Below, in pieces: positions 15,989 to 23,836 of a stretch of DNA of 64,000 bases. Origin of the DNA: JAMWDF01 sp964645405 (lineage in GTDB: Bacteria; Ratteibacteria; UBA8468; B48-G9; DSTR01). The stretch covers positions 1 to 64,000 of the forward strand of contig CAZYCA010000015.1 in assembly GCA_964645405.1 (NCBI GenBank). The letters run 5' to 3'. Numbering within the stretch: the first letter of the stretch is position 1; each line of letters opens with the position of its first letter. The notes beneath the pieces are model-generated. The model did no database searches. It had not been told where the DNA came from and saw only the letters and a program-made list of their open reading frames with translations. A program made the position numbers and the translations under genes.

Positions 15989-18447
15989 CGGATTTTCCAT
16001 TTTGCTTCCTGGTCTACAGGGATTTTCCATTTTGCTTCCTGGTCTACAGGATAAGGCCCTGCCGGGATATCATATTCATAACCTTTATCGTCGTTAATCC
16101 AGAAGTCAATAATGGTTAGCAGCCAGAAATCCCAGTTGTTGATGTCAGGCCAGCCATGTATTTGTGTCATCATTGCCCACAGGTCAATGGCAAAAAGCAA
16201 TTCTTCATCAGAGATTTTCCAGTCCCGGCTGGTATCAACTGGCAGATACGGATAACCAATTTTTATGCTGGCATCACCGCTGGTCCTGATTCTATCACCG
16301 GTTTTTTCCACCCAGCCGTTTAAATACCGGTAACCATCTTTCCCGATTTCCGAGGAAAGATCCACGGTTAATTCAATAGTGGAGTTTTTTAAAGGGGCAA
16401 CACCTGTGGGGCCAAAAACCCATTTTAGCGTACCTTCAGTTTGATTGTTGCTGGTCAAGGGGGCTGGTGTGACACCATTAATTTTGACATCTTTCAACTT
16501 CCAGCCAGCCGGTAGATTTTCTGTGAGAACAACACTGGAAGGTGCCGGTACAGCATCCACATATAATTTCAAGCGATAAACCAGATAAAGATGAGGGTCA
16601 AGAGTGTCCAGGGTAATATGGCGATATGCCCGGACTATTCCAGGTGGTACAGGACCTGTGACAAATTGAGAAGCAACAATTTCAGGAGTTCTCAAAATTC
16701 CCTGGCAGGGCAGGATGGAGATATCAGCAGTGCAGATTTTTTCCGGTGTGCCAGAAAGATAAAGTAAGCGGTTTTTCTCATAAGATGAAAACTGAACCCA
16801 GGAGGGATTCACGGGTTTATTGTCAGAAAAGAGAATTTTTCTCTGAGCACTACCGTCACGGTTCATCATCCATATTTCAGGTATCTGTGCTCTGGTAGAG
16901 ATAAAGGCAATCATGTTTCCATCAGGGCTAAAACGACCCTGATAATTGTCGTTGCTACCTGGTGTCAGGTTAACCGGGGAACCATTGGGTAAAATAAGTG
17001 AAGGTGATTCAGTAATTGTTACCGGAAGAAGATAAAGCTGTTTTTTCCCGTTGCTGGCTCCAGTAAAAAGAATCTGGCGGCCATCCGGGGAAAAAGAAAG
17101 GTCACTTTTAGGCATATCCGGGGAAACTGTCAGTCTCACAGGTGAATTCGTTAAATCAGTCAACCGGGCGTAGATGTCATTGTTTTTAACATAAACTATC
17201 CAGGAACTATCAGGAGAAAAAGCAGGATACCTGACAGAGACATCCTGTTCCAGACAGATTAAATCGCTGCCGTTTATTTTCATCATCCAGAGACCATTGT
17301 CAACATAGGCAATCCGGCAACCACGGCTATCCAGTGTGGGATCAGAAGCTGCAGAAAACCAGGTTAACTGTGTTACCTGGTTAGCTTCATCCACACGATA
17401 CAACCTGCCTGATAATTGATAGATTATCTGAGTGGGTAGCTCAGCTGGAATGACAAAATATGGCAGGCTGATACCACCGGTAAAGGTTAGCTGCCACTGG
17501 TAAGGGTTGCCAATCGGCAAAGATGTGATATAAAGGTTAACATCAGTTTCCGAGGCAGTGCTATCCTGGGTTCCAACCAGACCGACCTGGCTGTCTGAAA
17601 CAAAAACAGGATAGGGTTCAGGTTGCTTTAGCGGGTCAGGTTGAAAATCATAGTAAAGCCCCCACCAGGGAAAAACATCTGGCGTTTCTTCTATCTGGGA
17701 ACCGGTAAGTAGATTAAGGGTATAGATGGACCACTTACGGTAACCCCATGTTTCTTGAATCTGCTGAGCAAAAATTGCCCGGGAGCGGCTGGAATTCAAC
17801 ATCGGACGGCCAAGCCGCGGGAAATAAGGGGAATGGGATTGGTTATTGGTAAGGTTGGTTAAACCAGTACCAGAGGTAGTAACGGTGTAATAGTTTTGCA
17901 GGTAACCCACCTGAGATTTGAAAAGAATAGTTTCATTATCAATAAAGACAGGATAAGAACAAATTTCTCCGGGCGCAAAAGTAAGTTGTCTGCGGTTGGT
18001 TCCGGAAGGTGAGCAAACAAAAAGATGATACTCATTATTTGCTGCTATGCTGTTGGCAACATAGGCGACCTTCTGTCCGTCAGGTGAAACAGCCACGTAA
18101 GTGTAACTAATATCGCTGCTGGTAGCCACAGAGGCAACATCTGTCAGGCCGCTTCCGTCAAGATTAACTGTCCAGATGGTAGGATTAGAACGTCCGTTAT
18201 CAGCAGATGCTCGGGTAAAATAGATGGGCCAGCCCGCCTCAGAGGCAGAGATACTGGTGATTGTGCCCTTATCAGAAAAGCAGGTTAGTAATCTGGTTTC
18301 CAGGCTGGTAAGGTCGCAAAGATAAAGGTTACTGACACTGTTTTCCGTGTAAACATAGATTAAATACTGGTTTTGACTGGCGGCAGTCAATGCTGGCAGA
18401 AAAATAGACAGCATTATTAACAGCTGGAGAACTGTTTTTCTGTTCAT
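15985..18447 (-). CDS. Secreted PD40-repeat protein with dockerin-like tail
   Basis: An 820-residue exported protein, first gene of the operon. Signal peptide 1-24; PD40/TolB-like propeller repeats to about 590 (SPDGQKVAYVAN, SPDSSWIVYVKNNDI, SPDGNMIAFIS); a beta-sandwich module about 600-730 (ENLPAGWKL, LKWVFG, LNGWV); then an EF-hand/dockerin-like domain (735-805) with the loop DTSRDWKISDEE and conserved WDFWLLTIIDFW. The last 21 residues include PVDQEAKWKI twice, from a 30-bp tandem duplication. It matches the C-terminal half of the next protein (11825-15988), which adds a C25 protease domain. A promoter lies at 18490-18519. Likely a surface-attached binding propeller; ligand unknown. Confidence 0.88.
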   Translation of the reverse strand: MNRKTVLQLLIMLSIFLPALTAASQNQYLIYVYTENSVSNLYLCDLTSLETRLLTCFSDKGTITSISASEAGWPIYFTRASADNGRSNPTIWTVNLDGSGLTDVASVATSSDISYTYVAVSPDGQKVAYVANSIAANNEYHLFVCSPSGTNRRQLTFAPGEICSYPVFIDNETILFKSQVGYLQNYYTVTTSGTGLTNLTNNQSHSPYFPRLGRPMLNSSRSRAIFAQQIQETWGYRKWSIYTLNLLTGSQIEETPDVFPWWGLYYDFQPDPLKQPEPYPVFVSDSQVGLVGTQDSTASETDVNLYITSLPIGNPYQWQLTFTGGISLPYFVIPAELPTQIIYQLSGRLYRVDEANQVTQLTWFSAASDPTLDSRGCRIAYVDNGLWMMKINGSDLICLEQDVSVRYPAFSPDSSWIVYVKNNDIYARLTDLTNSPVRLTVSPDMPKSDLSFSPDGRQILFTGASNGKKQLYLLPVTITESPSLILPNGSPVNLTPGSNDNYQGRFSPDGNMIAFISTRAQIPEIWMMNRDGSAQRKILFSDNKPVNPSWVQFSSYEKNRLLYLSGTPEKICTADISILPCQGILRTPEIVASQFVTGPVPPGIVRAYRHITLDTLDPHLYLVYRLKLYVDAVPAPSSVVLTENLPAGWKLKDVKINGVTPAPLTSNNQTEGTLKWVFGPTGVAPLKNSTIELTVDLSSEIGKDGYRYLNGWVEKTGDRIRTSGDASIKIGYPYLPVDTSRDWKISDEELLFAIDLWAMMTQIHGWPDINNWDFWLLTIIDFWINDDKGYEYDIPAGPYPVDQEAKWKIPVDQEAKWKIR
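15991..16050. repeat. Perfect 30-bp tandem duplication at a gene junction
   Basis: Two identical head-to-tail 30-bp units, 15991-16020 and 16021-16050. The unit is ten codons long, so on the minus strand it duplicates PVDQEAKWKI in the upstream protein without a frameshift. In another frame it supplies extra in-frame ATG codons (16030 and 16000) upstream of the downstream protease gene. Confidence 0.95.
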
Positions 18448-18489
18448 CTTTCTCCGACAATCAAGACAAAGTTACCTTTTATTAAACTC

Positions 18490-18519
18490 ATTTTAACCCA
18501 ATCAGGGTTAGGATGTCAA
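18490..18519 (-). promoter_or_regulatory. Promoter of the secreted-protein operon
   Basis: On the minus strand TTGACA (18519-18514) is followed after 18 bases by TAAAAT (18495-18490). The spacer holds the inverted repeat AACCC-AATCA-GGGTT (as read on plus), which could be an operator. Transcription would start near 18483, leaving a leader of about 36 nt before the 820-residue protein gene. The 18448-18687 gap also has a CCGGAAA/TTTCCGG hairpin (about 18617-18636) and no gene. Confidence 0.6.
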
Positions 18520-18651
18520 CAGGTAAAGTTTGCTCCAAGGTCCATCCTGTCTCTGCCTTTGGCGTGTCCTTAGCCAGCTGTTACAAGAACTTCCACCTGT
18601 CCCCTTCTTTAATTTGCCGGAAAAGAAAATTTCCGGGAGAAAAGTTAATCG

Positions 18652-18680
18652 TTTACAGGTTTTCCTTTTGTATTTAAAAT
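18652..18680 (+). promoter_or_regulatory. Promoter of the Ycf46-type ATPase gene, leaderless layout
   Basis: TTTACA (18652-18657), a 17-base spacer and TAAAAT (18675-18680). The hexamer ends 7 bases before the ATG at 18688, so transcription should begin at or just before the start codon. No ribosome binding site precedes the ATG. Confidence 0.6.
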
Positions 18681-18687
18681 TAATACG

Positions 18688-20220
18688 ATGAACAATTGCG
18701 AAAAAGAAATCAGCATTCTTATTCGTGCACGCTACCCGTTGATTTTTATTGTCAGTTATGAGGAGGAAAGGGTTACTCGTTTTCTTTTCCGTTTGAGTCA
18801 GGAACAGAGGAAAGAGTTTTATGTCTGGTCAGCTACCACAGGTTTAAGGCTCTATGAAAACGAGCAGATACAGGAATCCACCCGTGATGTTCTTAATGCT
18901 CTGTCTCAGGTAGAAAGGGAGGTAGGACCAAAAATTTTTCTTTTCAAAGACCTTCACCCATACCTTTCAGACCCTGCAGTTGTGCGCAAGTTACGCGATT
19001 TAGTAGAGAATTTAAAAAGTACTTATGAGACGCTGGTTGTTGTCTCTCCTGTCGGAACTGTCCCGATAGAACTGGAAAAGGATATTGCTGTTATTGATTT
19101 TGATTTACCGGGTCGTGACGAGATAGAGCGGCTGCTTGATTCCATAATCTGCACTCTTGCCAGCCGTAAGAATATTGTGATTAGTCTCAGCCCGGAAACA
19201 AAAGAAAAGATTATTGATGCTGCCCAGGGGTTGACTCTTAACGAGGCGGAGAACGCTTTCGCCAGGGCTGTAGTGGAAGACAATGCTTTAGATGAGCGGG
19301 ACATAGATTTAATACTCCTGGAAAAAAAACAGATTATCAGGAAGACAGGCATTCTGGATTATCTGCATACTGAGGAAGATATTGAAAGTATTGGTGGTCT
19401 GGATAATCTTAAACACTGGTTGAGTAAGCGCAGCCATTCCTTCAGTCAGAAAGCGAGAGACTTTGGTCTGCCCGAACCAAAGGGAATTCTGCTGGTGGGT
19501 GTTCAGGGTTGTGGTAAATCGCTTACGGCGAAAGTTGTGGGTAATTTCTGGCGGCTTCCACTTTTACGTTTTGATGTAGGCCGGGTATTCTCCGGAGTGG
19601 TTGGTTCCTCAGAAGAGAATATGCGTCGTGCCATTAAAACAGCTGAATCTATCGCACCGGTGGTACTGTGGATTGACGAAATTGAAAAGTCTCTTTCTGG
19701 TTTACAGAGTTCCTCCTTCTCTGATGCAGGAACAGCCGCCAGAGTTTTTGGTACATTTATCACCTGGCTGCAGGAAAAAACGAAGCCTGTTTTTGTGGTG
19801 GCTACTTCCAACAATGTCCGTCTTTTACCACCAGAACTTCTCAGAAAAGGAAGATTTGATGAGATATTTTTTGTGGACTTACCTTCAGTGAGAGAAAGGC
19901 AGGATATTTTTGCGATTCACCTGAAAAAAAGGAAAAGGGACCCCGGGAATTTTGATCTGGTTGCTCTGGCTGAAGCCAGCGAAGGATTCAGCGGAGCAGA
20001 GATTGAACAGGCAATTATTGCCGCGTTGTTTGATGCTTTTGTTGAGGAAAGGGAAGTGATGACAGAAGATATTCTGAAGAGTATCAGCTTTACTGTGCCA
20101 CTATCCCGGACAATGGAAGAGGAGATATCCAGCTTGAGACAGTGGGCTTTAAAGAGGACTGTCCCTGCCAGTATACATCAGGTGGAAAAGTCCACAAAAG
20201 AAAGAAAATTGGAGCTATAG
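18688..20220 (+). CDS. Ycf46-type AAA+ ATPase
   Basis: A 510-residue cytosolic AAA+ ATPase resembling the Ycf46 family. The N-terminal domain opens with the family's conserved EISILIRARYPLIFIVS and EEERV. The AAA core has Walker A GVQGCGKS (271-278), Walker B VLWIDEIE (326-333), sensor-1 TSN (373-375) and the arginine-finger region RKGRFDE (386-392). The C-terminal lid includes EGFSGAEIEQAI. No membrane segment or protease domain is present, so it is not FtsH. The start is supported by N-terminal conservation although there is no ribosome site. It heads a cluster with a zinc-ribbon protein, a Ycf35 homologue and a DUF2997 protein. The family's function is not established; a chaperone-like or regulatory role is inference. 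Confidence 0.88.
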   Translation: MNNCEKEISILIRARYPLIFIVSYEEERVTRFLFRLSQEQRKEFYVWSATTGLRLYENEQIQESTRDVLNALSQVEREVGPKIFLFKDLHPYLSDPAVVRKLRDLVENLKSTYETLVVVSPVGTVPIELEKDIAVIDFDLPGRDEIERLLDSIICTLASRKNIVISLSPETKEKIIDAAQGLTLNEAENAFARAVVEDNALDERDIDLILLEKKQIIRKTGILDYLHTEEDIESIGGLDNLKHWLSKRSHSFSQKARDFGLPEPKGILLVGVQGCGKSLTAKVVGNFWRLPLLRFDVGRVFSGVVGSSEENMRRAIKTAESIAPVVLWIDEIEKSLSGLQSSSFSDAGTAARVFGTFITWLQEKTKPVFVVATSNNVRLLPPELLRKGRFDEIFFVDLPSVRERQDIFAIHLKKRKRDPGNFDLVALAEASEGFSGAEIEQAIIAALFDAFVEEREVMTEDILKSISFTVPLSRTMEEEISSLRQWALKRTVPASIHQVEKSTKERKLEL

Positions 20221-20224
20221 GCAT

Positions 20225-21004
20225 ATGGCAAGCGAAAGGTTTCGCCGGATTGAAGGTGAAGACATCCGTGCTGGTATGGTAAAGAAAAAACCGGGGAAAG
20301 ACCGTTTCTCTCATCTGGAGACAGGAGAAGATGCCAGAACCTTGTCTGAACAATCAGAAGTCTTACAAAAGAAATATTTTCCCTGTCCTTTTTGTGGTCG
20401 TAATAACAGGGCAGGTAATCTTTACTGTATTTACTGTGGTCAGGTTTTTCCCCAGGTGGCAGAAAAGACTGCAGGTAACCTTGCTCCCTATGAGGTAATC
20501 TGTCCTCAATGTGGCAGAAAAGCCAATGTCAACCAGAAGATGTGTCTGTGGTGCGGGTTCCACTTTGTAGCCACTGAACAGGATATTTTGAAGGAAGGAC
20601 CGCCGGTAGAGATAGAAATTGGCGGACAGAAATATTCCTCTCAAGACCGGTATTTGCCTGCTCATATCAGGCAGGTTCTGGCAAAAATTAAGCAGGAAAG
20701 AAGCAATCCGGAAAAAGTCCAGCAGATTATTAACGAAATGAAGATAAGGCAGGCAGAAATGGGACTTAAACTGGAGCGGGAAGTAGAAAAAAGGAAGTAC
20801 AGCGCCGTAGCAGCAGCTTTACTTTTTTCCGGGGGATTGTTAATGTTTATTTTCAGAACTATTCTCTGGACAGCAAAAGGAGCAATCTCTGGCTGGTTGC
20901 TGGTTCTGGCTGTGGTGGCAGGGCTTTTAATTATTGGTGGGATGGCTACGTTGGCTTTAGGAGTAGACCCCGGCCAGTTCAGCCGGTGGAGAAGTTTTTA
21001 TTAA
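20225..21004 (+). CDS. Double zinc-ribbon protein with C-terminal membrane segments
   Basis: A 259-residue protein with two zinc-ribbon units: Cys54/57/68/71 (CPFC...CIYC) and Cys93/96/107/110 (CPQC...CLWC). A charged helical stretch (about 150-190) leads to two hydrophobic segments (about 195-215 and 220-245). Zinc binding is predicted from the CxxC pairs. It starts 4 nt after the ATPase stop, with GGAG upstream. The membrane segments could tether the cluster's products to the inner membrane. I do not recognise a named family. Confidence 0.75.
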   Translation: MASERFRRIEGEDIRAGMVKKKPGKDRFSHLETGEDARTLSEQSEVLQKKYFPCPFCGRNNRAGNLYCIYCGQVFPQVAEKTAGNLAPYEVICPQCGRKANVNQKMCLWCGFHFVATEQDILKEGPPVEIEIGGQKYSSQDRYLPAHIRQVLAKIKQERSNPEKVQQIINEMKIRQAEMGLKLEREVEKRKYSAVAAALLFSGGLLMFIFRTILWTAKGAISGWLLVLAVVAGLLIIGGMATLALGVDPGQFSRWRSFY

Positions 21005-21015
21005 AAGGAAAGACG

Positions 21016-21429
21016 ATGAGTGGGTGTGGAAGCTTAGAATTGTGCATGGCAAGTCTGGTGTTACTGCAAAAGGCGCTGGAAGAACTGCATTTTTACCACA
21101 AAATTATAGAAGAAGAGAAAGCCGGGCAGCAGAAGACTGTGGAGATAATTAAAGCTGATGGTCAGAAAGTAATGGTGGACATTCTTATCAGGGATGCGGA
21201 GGGTCAGACCATCGGGTTGATAAAAAAGAAAGACGGTACTTACGAAACAGTTTTCACTGCCAGCAGTGGGGTTTCTTACCACAGGCAAAAAGAAATGGTT
21301 AACCGGCTAAAACAGAGATATGCGTATTTAGCGGTCAGGGAAAAATTATTACAGGAGGGTTATACTATTGTGGAAGAAAAACAAGGTGCTAACCAGACCA
21401 TCAGATTAGTTGCCAGGAGGTGGAGATAA
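21016..21429 (+). CDS. Ycf35/DUF1257-family protein
   Basis: A 137-residue protein whose pattern fits DUF1257 (Ycf35): LQKALEEL near the start, IGLIKKKDGTYETVF in the middle, then QKEMVNRLKQRYAYLAV and a basic RLVARRW end. The ATG at 21016 follows AAAGGAAAG, so the in-frame ATG at 20986, inside the previous gene, is less likely. The stop is directly followed by the DUF2997 gene. Ycf35 is conserved in cyanobacteria and plastids with unknown biochemical function; co-occurrence with a Ycf46-type ATPase supports a shared complex (inference). Confidence 0.7.
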   Translation: MSGCGSLELCMASLVLLQKALEELHFYHKIIEEEKAGQQKTVEIIKADGQKVMVDILIRDAEGQTIGLIKKKDGTYETVFTASSGVSYHRQKEMVNRLKQRYAYLAVREKLLQEGYTIVEEKQGANQTIRLVARRWR

Positions 21430-21633
21430 ATGGCTTCGAAGCAAGAAATTGAGCTTATCATTTCCCCTGAAGGCAAGGTTGAGTTTACCATTAAAGGAAT
21501 CTCTGGACCTGATTGTGAAGTAGTGGCTAAGAAACTGGCAGAAAAATTAGGAGTTTTAACTTCCTGGAAACGGCATGCAGAATATTACCAGAAAGTAAAA
21601 CCACAGACGAAAGTGCAGGATAGCACACGCTGA
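21430..21633 (+). CDS. DUF2997-family small protein
   Basis: A 67-residue protein matching the DUF2997 pattern: a short strand ELIISPEGKVEFTIKGISG, then CEVVAKKLAEKLG and a polar tail. It abuts the DUF1257 gene with no gap and has a strong AGGAGG ribosome site in that gene's last codons. DUF2997 genes are typically found next to DUF1257 genes; function unknown. Confidence 0.72.
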   Translation: MASKQEIELIISPEGKVEFTIKGISGPDCEVVAKKLAEKLGVLTSWKRHAEYYQKVKPQTKVQDSTR

Positions 21634-21638
21634 CTTTT

Positions 21639-21667
21639 TTGCCTGAAGTAAGCCAGCCAGTTATAAT
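21639..21667 (+). promoter_or_regulatory. Promoter of the transketolase operon
   Basis: TTGCCT (21639-21644), a 17-base spacer and a consensus TATAAT (21662-21667). It lies in the 61-nt gap between the DUF2997 gene and the transketolase start at 21695. Confidence 0.65.
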
Positions 21668-21694
21668 CAATTACCTGCGTAAAAAGGAGAAAGA

Positions 21695-23605
21695 ATGGAA
21701 AGATTTATATGGGAGGAATTGCCTGAAAAAGAGAGAGAAAGGTTGAAAGAGTTAAGTCGTCTTTGCAAGGGAGATATACTTACGATGACCACCCTGGCAG
21801 GTTCCGGCCACCCCGGTGGGTCTATGTCCAGTCTGGATATCTACCTGACAGTTTACTCCTGCGCAAAAATTGGACCGGACCTGGTTACTGACCCTGAGAG
21901 AGACAGAATTGTCATCAGCCACGGACACACTTCTCCCGGGGTTTACTCAGTGCTGGGAAGATTAGGATTTTGTGATTTAGAGGCAGCAATTTCTACCTTT
22001 CGGCTGGAAGGTTCTATTTTTGATGGGCATATCGTCCGCAAGGTACCAGGAGTAGAATGGGGAACAGGTAATTTAGGTCAGGGGTTATCAGCAGGTTGCG
22101 GTTTTGCTCTGTCTTCCAGAATTCATAACCGGGCAAGCCACGTCTTTGTTTTAATGAGTGATGGAGAGCAGACCAAAGGTCAGGTAGGTGAAGCCAGAAG
22201 ATTTGCCGTTAAGTATGGTTTGAACAATATTACGGTTGTGGTGGATTATAACCGGATACAAATCAGTGGTAATACTGAGAAGGTAATGCCTTGCTCTATC
22301 TGTAGCAATTACCGGGCTGATGGCTGGGAGGTAGTGGAAGTAGATGGTCATGACTTCTCCGCTTTATACTCTGCCTTACGTTTTTCTGTGCAAAGTGCCA
22401 AACCAGTCTGTATTATTGCCCGCACCATTATCGGGCATGGTGTCTCCTTTATGGAGAACAAACATCAGTATCACGGGAAACCTTTGAGCCAGCAGGAGTA
22501 TGAGAAAGCCATGGCAGAACTGGGACTAACACCATCTCTGGAAAAGTACAGGCTGCTGCGACAGAAAAAATGGGTTTTCCCGGAGGCGAATTTTCAGTGG
22601 AAGTGTAAGGTAGAAACAGGAGCTCGTCATATCTACTCTGCCACTGACAAGACAGATAACCGCACAGCGTACGGTCAGGCATTACTTGAGTTAGCCAGGG
22701 CAAATAAGGATAACCAGCAGGGAATTTTTGTTGTCGTGGATTGCGACTTAGCTTCTTCCGTGAAAACAGATTTGTTTGAAAAGGAGTTTTCGGAAAGGTT
22801 TTTTCAGGCAGGAGTCCAGGAGCACCACGCTGCCACCCTGGCTGGAGTACTTTCCATTGAGCAGCTGGTGAGTTTCTTTTCTGATTTTGGTGTTTTTGGG
22901 GTGGATGAGACTTTTAACCAGCAGAGGTTAAATGATTGTAACAGCACTCACCTGAAACTGGTTTGTACGCATGTTGGTCTGGATGTAGGAGAAGATGGTA
23001 AGACCCATCAGTGTATTGACTATCTGGGACTGCTGCGTAATCTTTTTGGTTTTAAGGTTATTATTCCTGCAGACCCAAACCAGACTGATGCGGTAGTCCG
23101 TTACATCGCCTCCCAGCCAGGAAATTTCTTTGTGGGAATGGGTCGTTCTAAGATTCCTGTAGTCACAAAAGAATCAGGGGAACCTTTTTTTGGGAAAGAT
23201 TACCGGTTTGTATACGGAAAGGCTGATATTTTAAAGGAAGGAAAAAGTGGCTGTCTTATTACTATGGGTGCCATGGTTCCCAGGGCTGCCCAGGTTTATC
23301 AATTGCTGAAAAAGGAAGGAATAGAAATAGCGGTGGTAAATATGTCCTGCCCGCTGGTGCCGGACGAGGAAGTATTAACCAGGGCAATGAAGACTGGATT
23401 GATAGTAACTTATGAGGACCATCACCGGGATACAGGTCTTGGTGCAACAGTAGCTCTTTATCTGAGTGAAAGAAATTATCAGGGGAAATTCTTGCGGCTG
23501 GGTATCAGTCGGTATGGTAGTTCCGGAACGCCTGATGCTCTTTTTGCCAGCCAGGGTCTGGATGAACTGACAGTCGCTGATTTAGTGAAGAAAAATATTA
23601 CTTAA
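21695..23605 (+). CDS. tkt: Transketolase, full length
   Basis: A 636-residue TPP-dependent transketolase, which moves two-carbon units between sugar phosphates in the pentose phosphate pathway. Thiamine-binding and active-site regions are visible: SGHPGGSMSSLD near residue 37, ISHGHTSPG, GNLGQG, the DGEQ...GE loop (SDGEQTKGQVGEARRF) and VVDYNRIQISG. The pyrimidine-binding half contains FQAGVQEHHAATLAG and the C-terminal domain ends GSSGTPDALFASQGL. Both halves are in one chain. The start has an AAGGAG site. Downstream are DUF6485, glycerate kinase and a TMTC-like protein, probably one transcript. Confidence 0.92.
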   Translation: MERFIWEELPEKERERLKELSRLCKGDILTMTTLAGSGHPGGSMSSLDIYLTVYSCAKIGPDLVTDPERDRIVISHGHTSPGVYSVLGRLGFCDLEAAISTFRLEGSIFDGHIVRKVPGVEWGTGNLGQGLSAGCGFALSSRIHNRASHVFVLMSDGEQTKGQVGEARRFAVKYGLNNITVVVDYNRIQISGNTEKVMPCSICSNYRADGWEVVEVDGHDFSALYSALRFSVQSAKPVCIIARTIIGHGVSFMENKHQYHGKPLSQQEYEKAMAELGLTPSLEKYRLLRQKKWVFPEANFQWKCKVETGARHIYSATDKTDNRTAYGQALLELARANKDNQQGIFVVVDCDLASSVKTDLFEKEFSERFFQAGVQEHHAATLAGVLSIEQLVSFFSDFGVFGVDETFNQQRLNDCNSTHLKLVCTHVGLDVGEDGKTHQCIDYLGLLRNLFGFKVIIPADPNQTDAVVRYIASQPGNFFVGMGRSKIPVVTKESGEPFFGKDYRFVYGKADILKEGKSGCLITMGAMVPRAAQVYQLLKKEGIEIAVVNMSCPLVPDEEVLTRAMKTGLIVTYEDHHRDTGLGATVALYLSERNYQGKFLRLGISRYGSSGTPDALFASQGLDELTVADLVKKNIT

Positions 23606-23620
23606 CTTAAAGGAGGCAGT

Positions 23621-23830
23621 ATGGCGGAGTGCGCAAATAAGAAAAAGAATCTGGAAAGATGTAGTTGCAGCTACTCTGGATGTTCCCGGCAGGGTATCTG
23701 CTGCGAGTGTCTTCACTACCACTGGTCACAGAAGCAATTACCAGGATGTCTTTTCCCGCCGGATGCTGAGAAGACCTATGACCGGTCGCTGAAGAATTTT
23801 CTTAAGGTCTGGGCAGCCCGGGTGAAATAA
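23621..23830 (+). CDS. DUF6485-like small Cys-rich protein
   Basis: A 69-residue protein with a Cys cluster (CSCSYSGCSRQGICCECLHYH) and a conserved LPGCLFPP, then a short helix. This fits my recollection of the DUF6485 family, small predicted cytosolic metal-binding proteins of unknown function. It starts 15 nt after transketolase with a GGAGG site. Spacing and ribosome site argue for a real gene. Confidence 0.7.
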   Translation: MAECANKKKNLERCSCSYSGCSRQGICCECLHYHWSQKQLPGCLFPPDAEKTYDRSLKNFLKVWAARVK

Positions 23831-23836
23831 TTCTTC

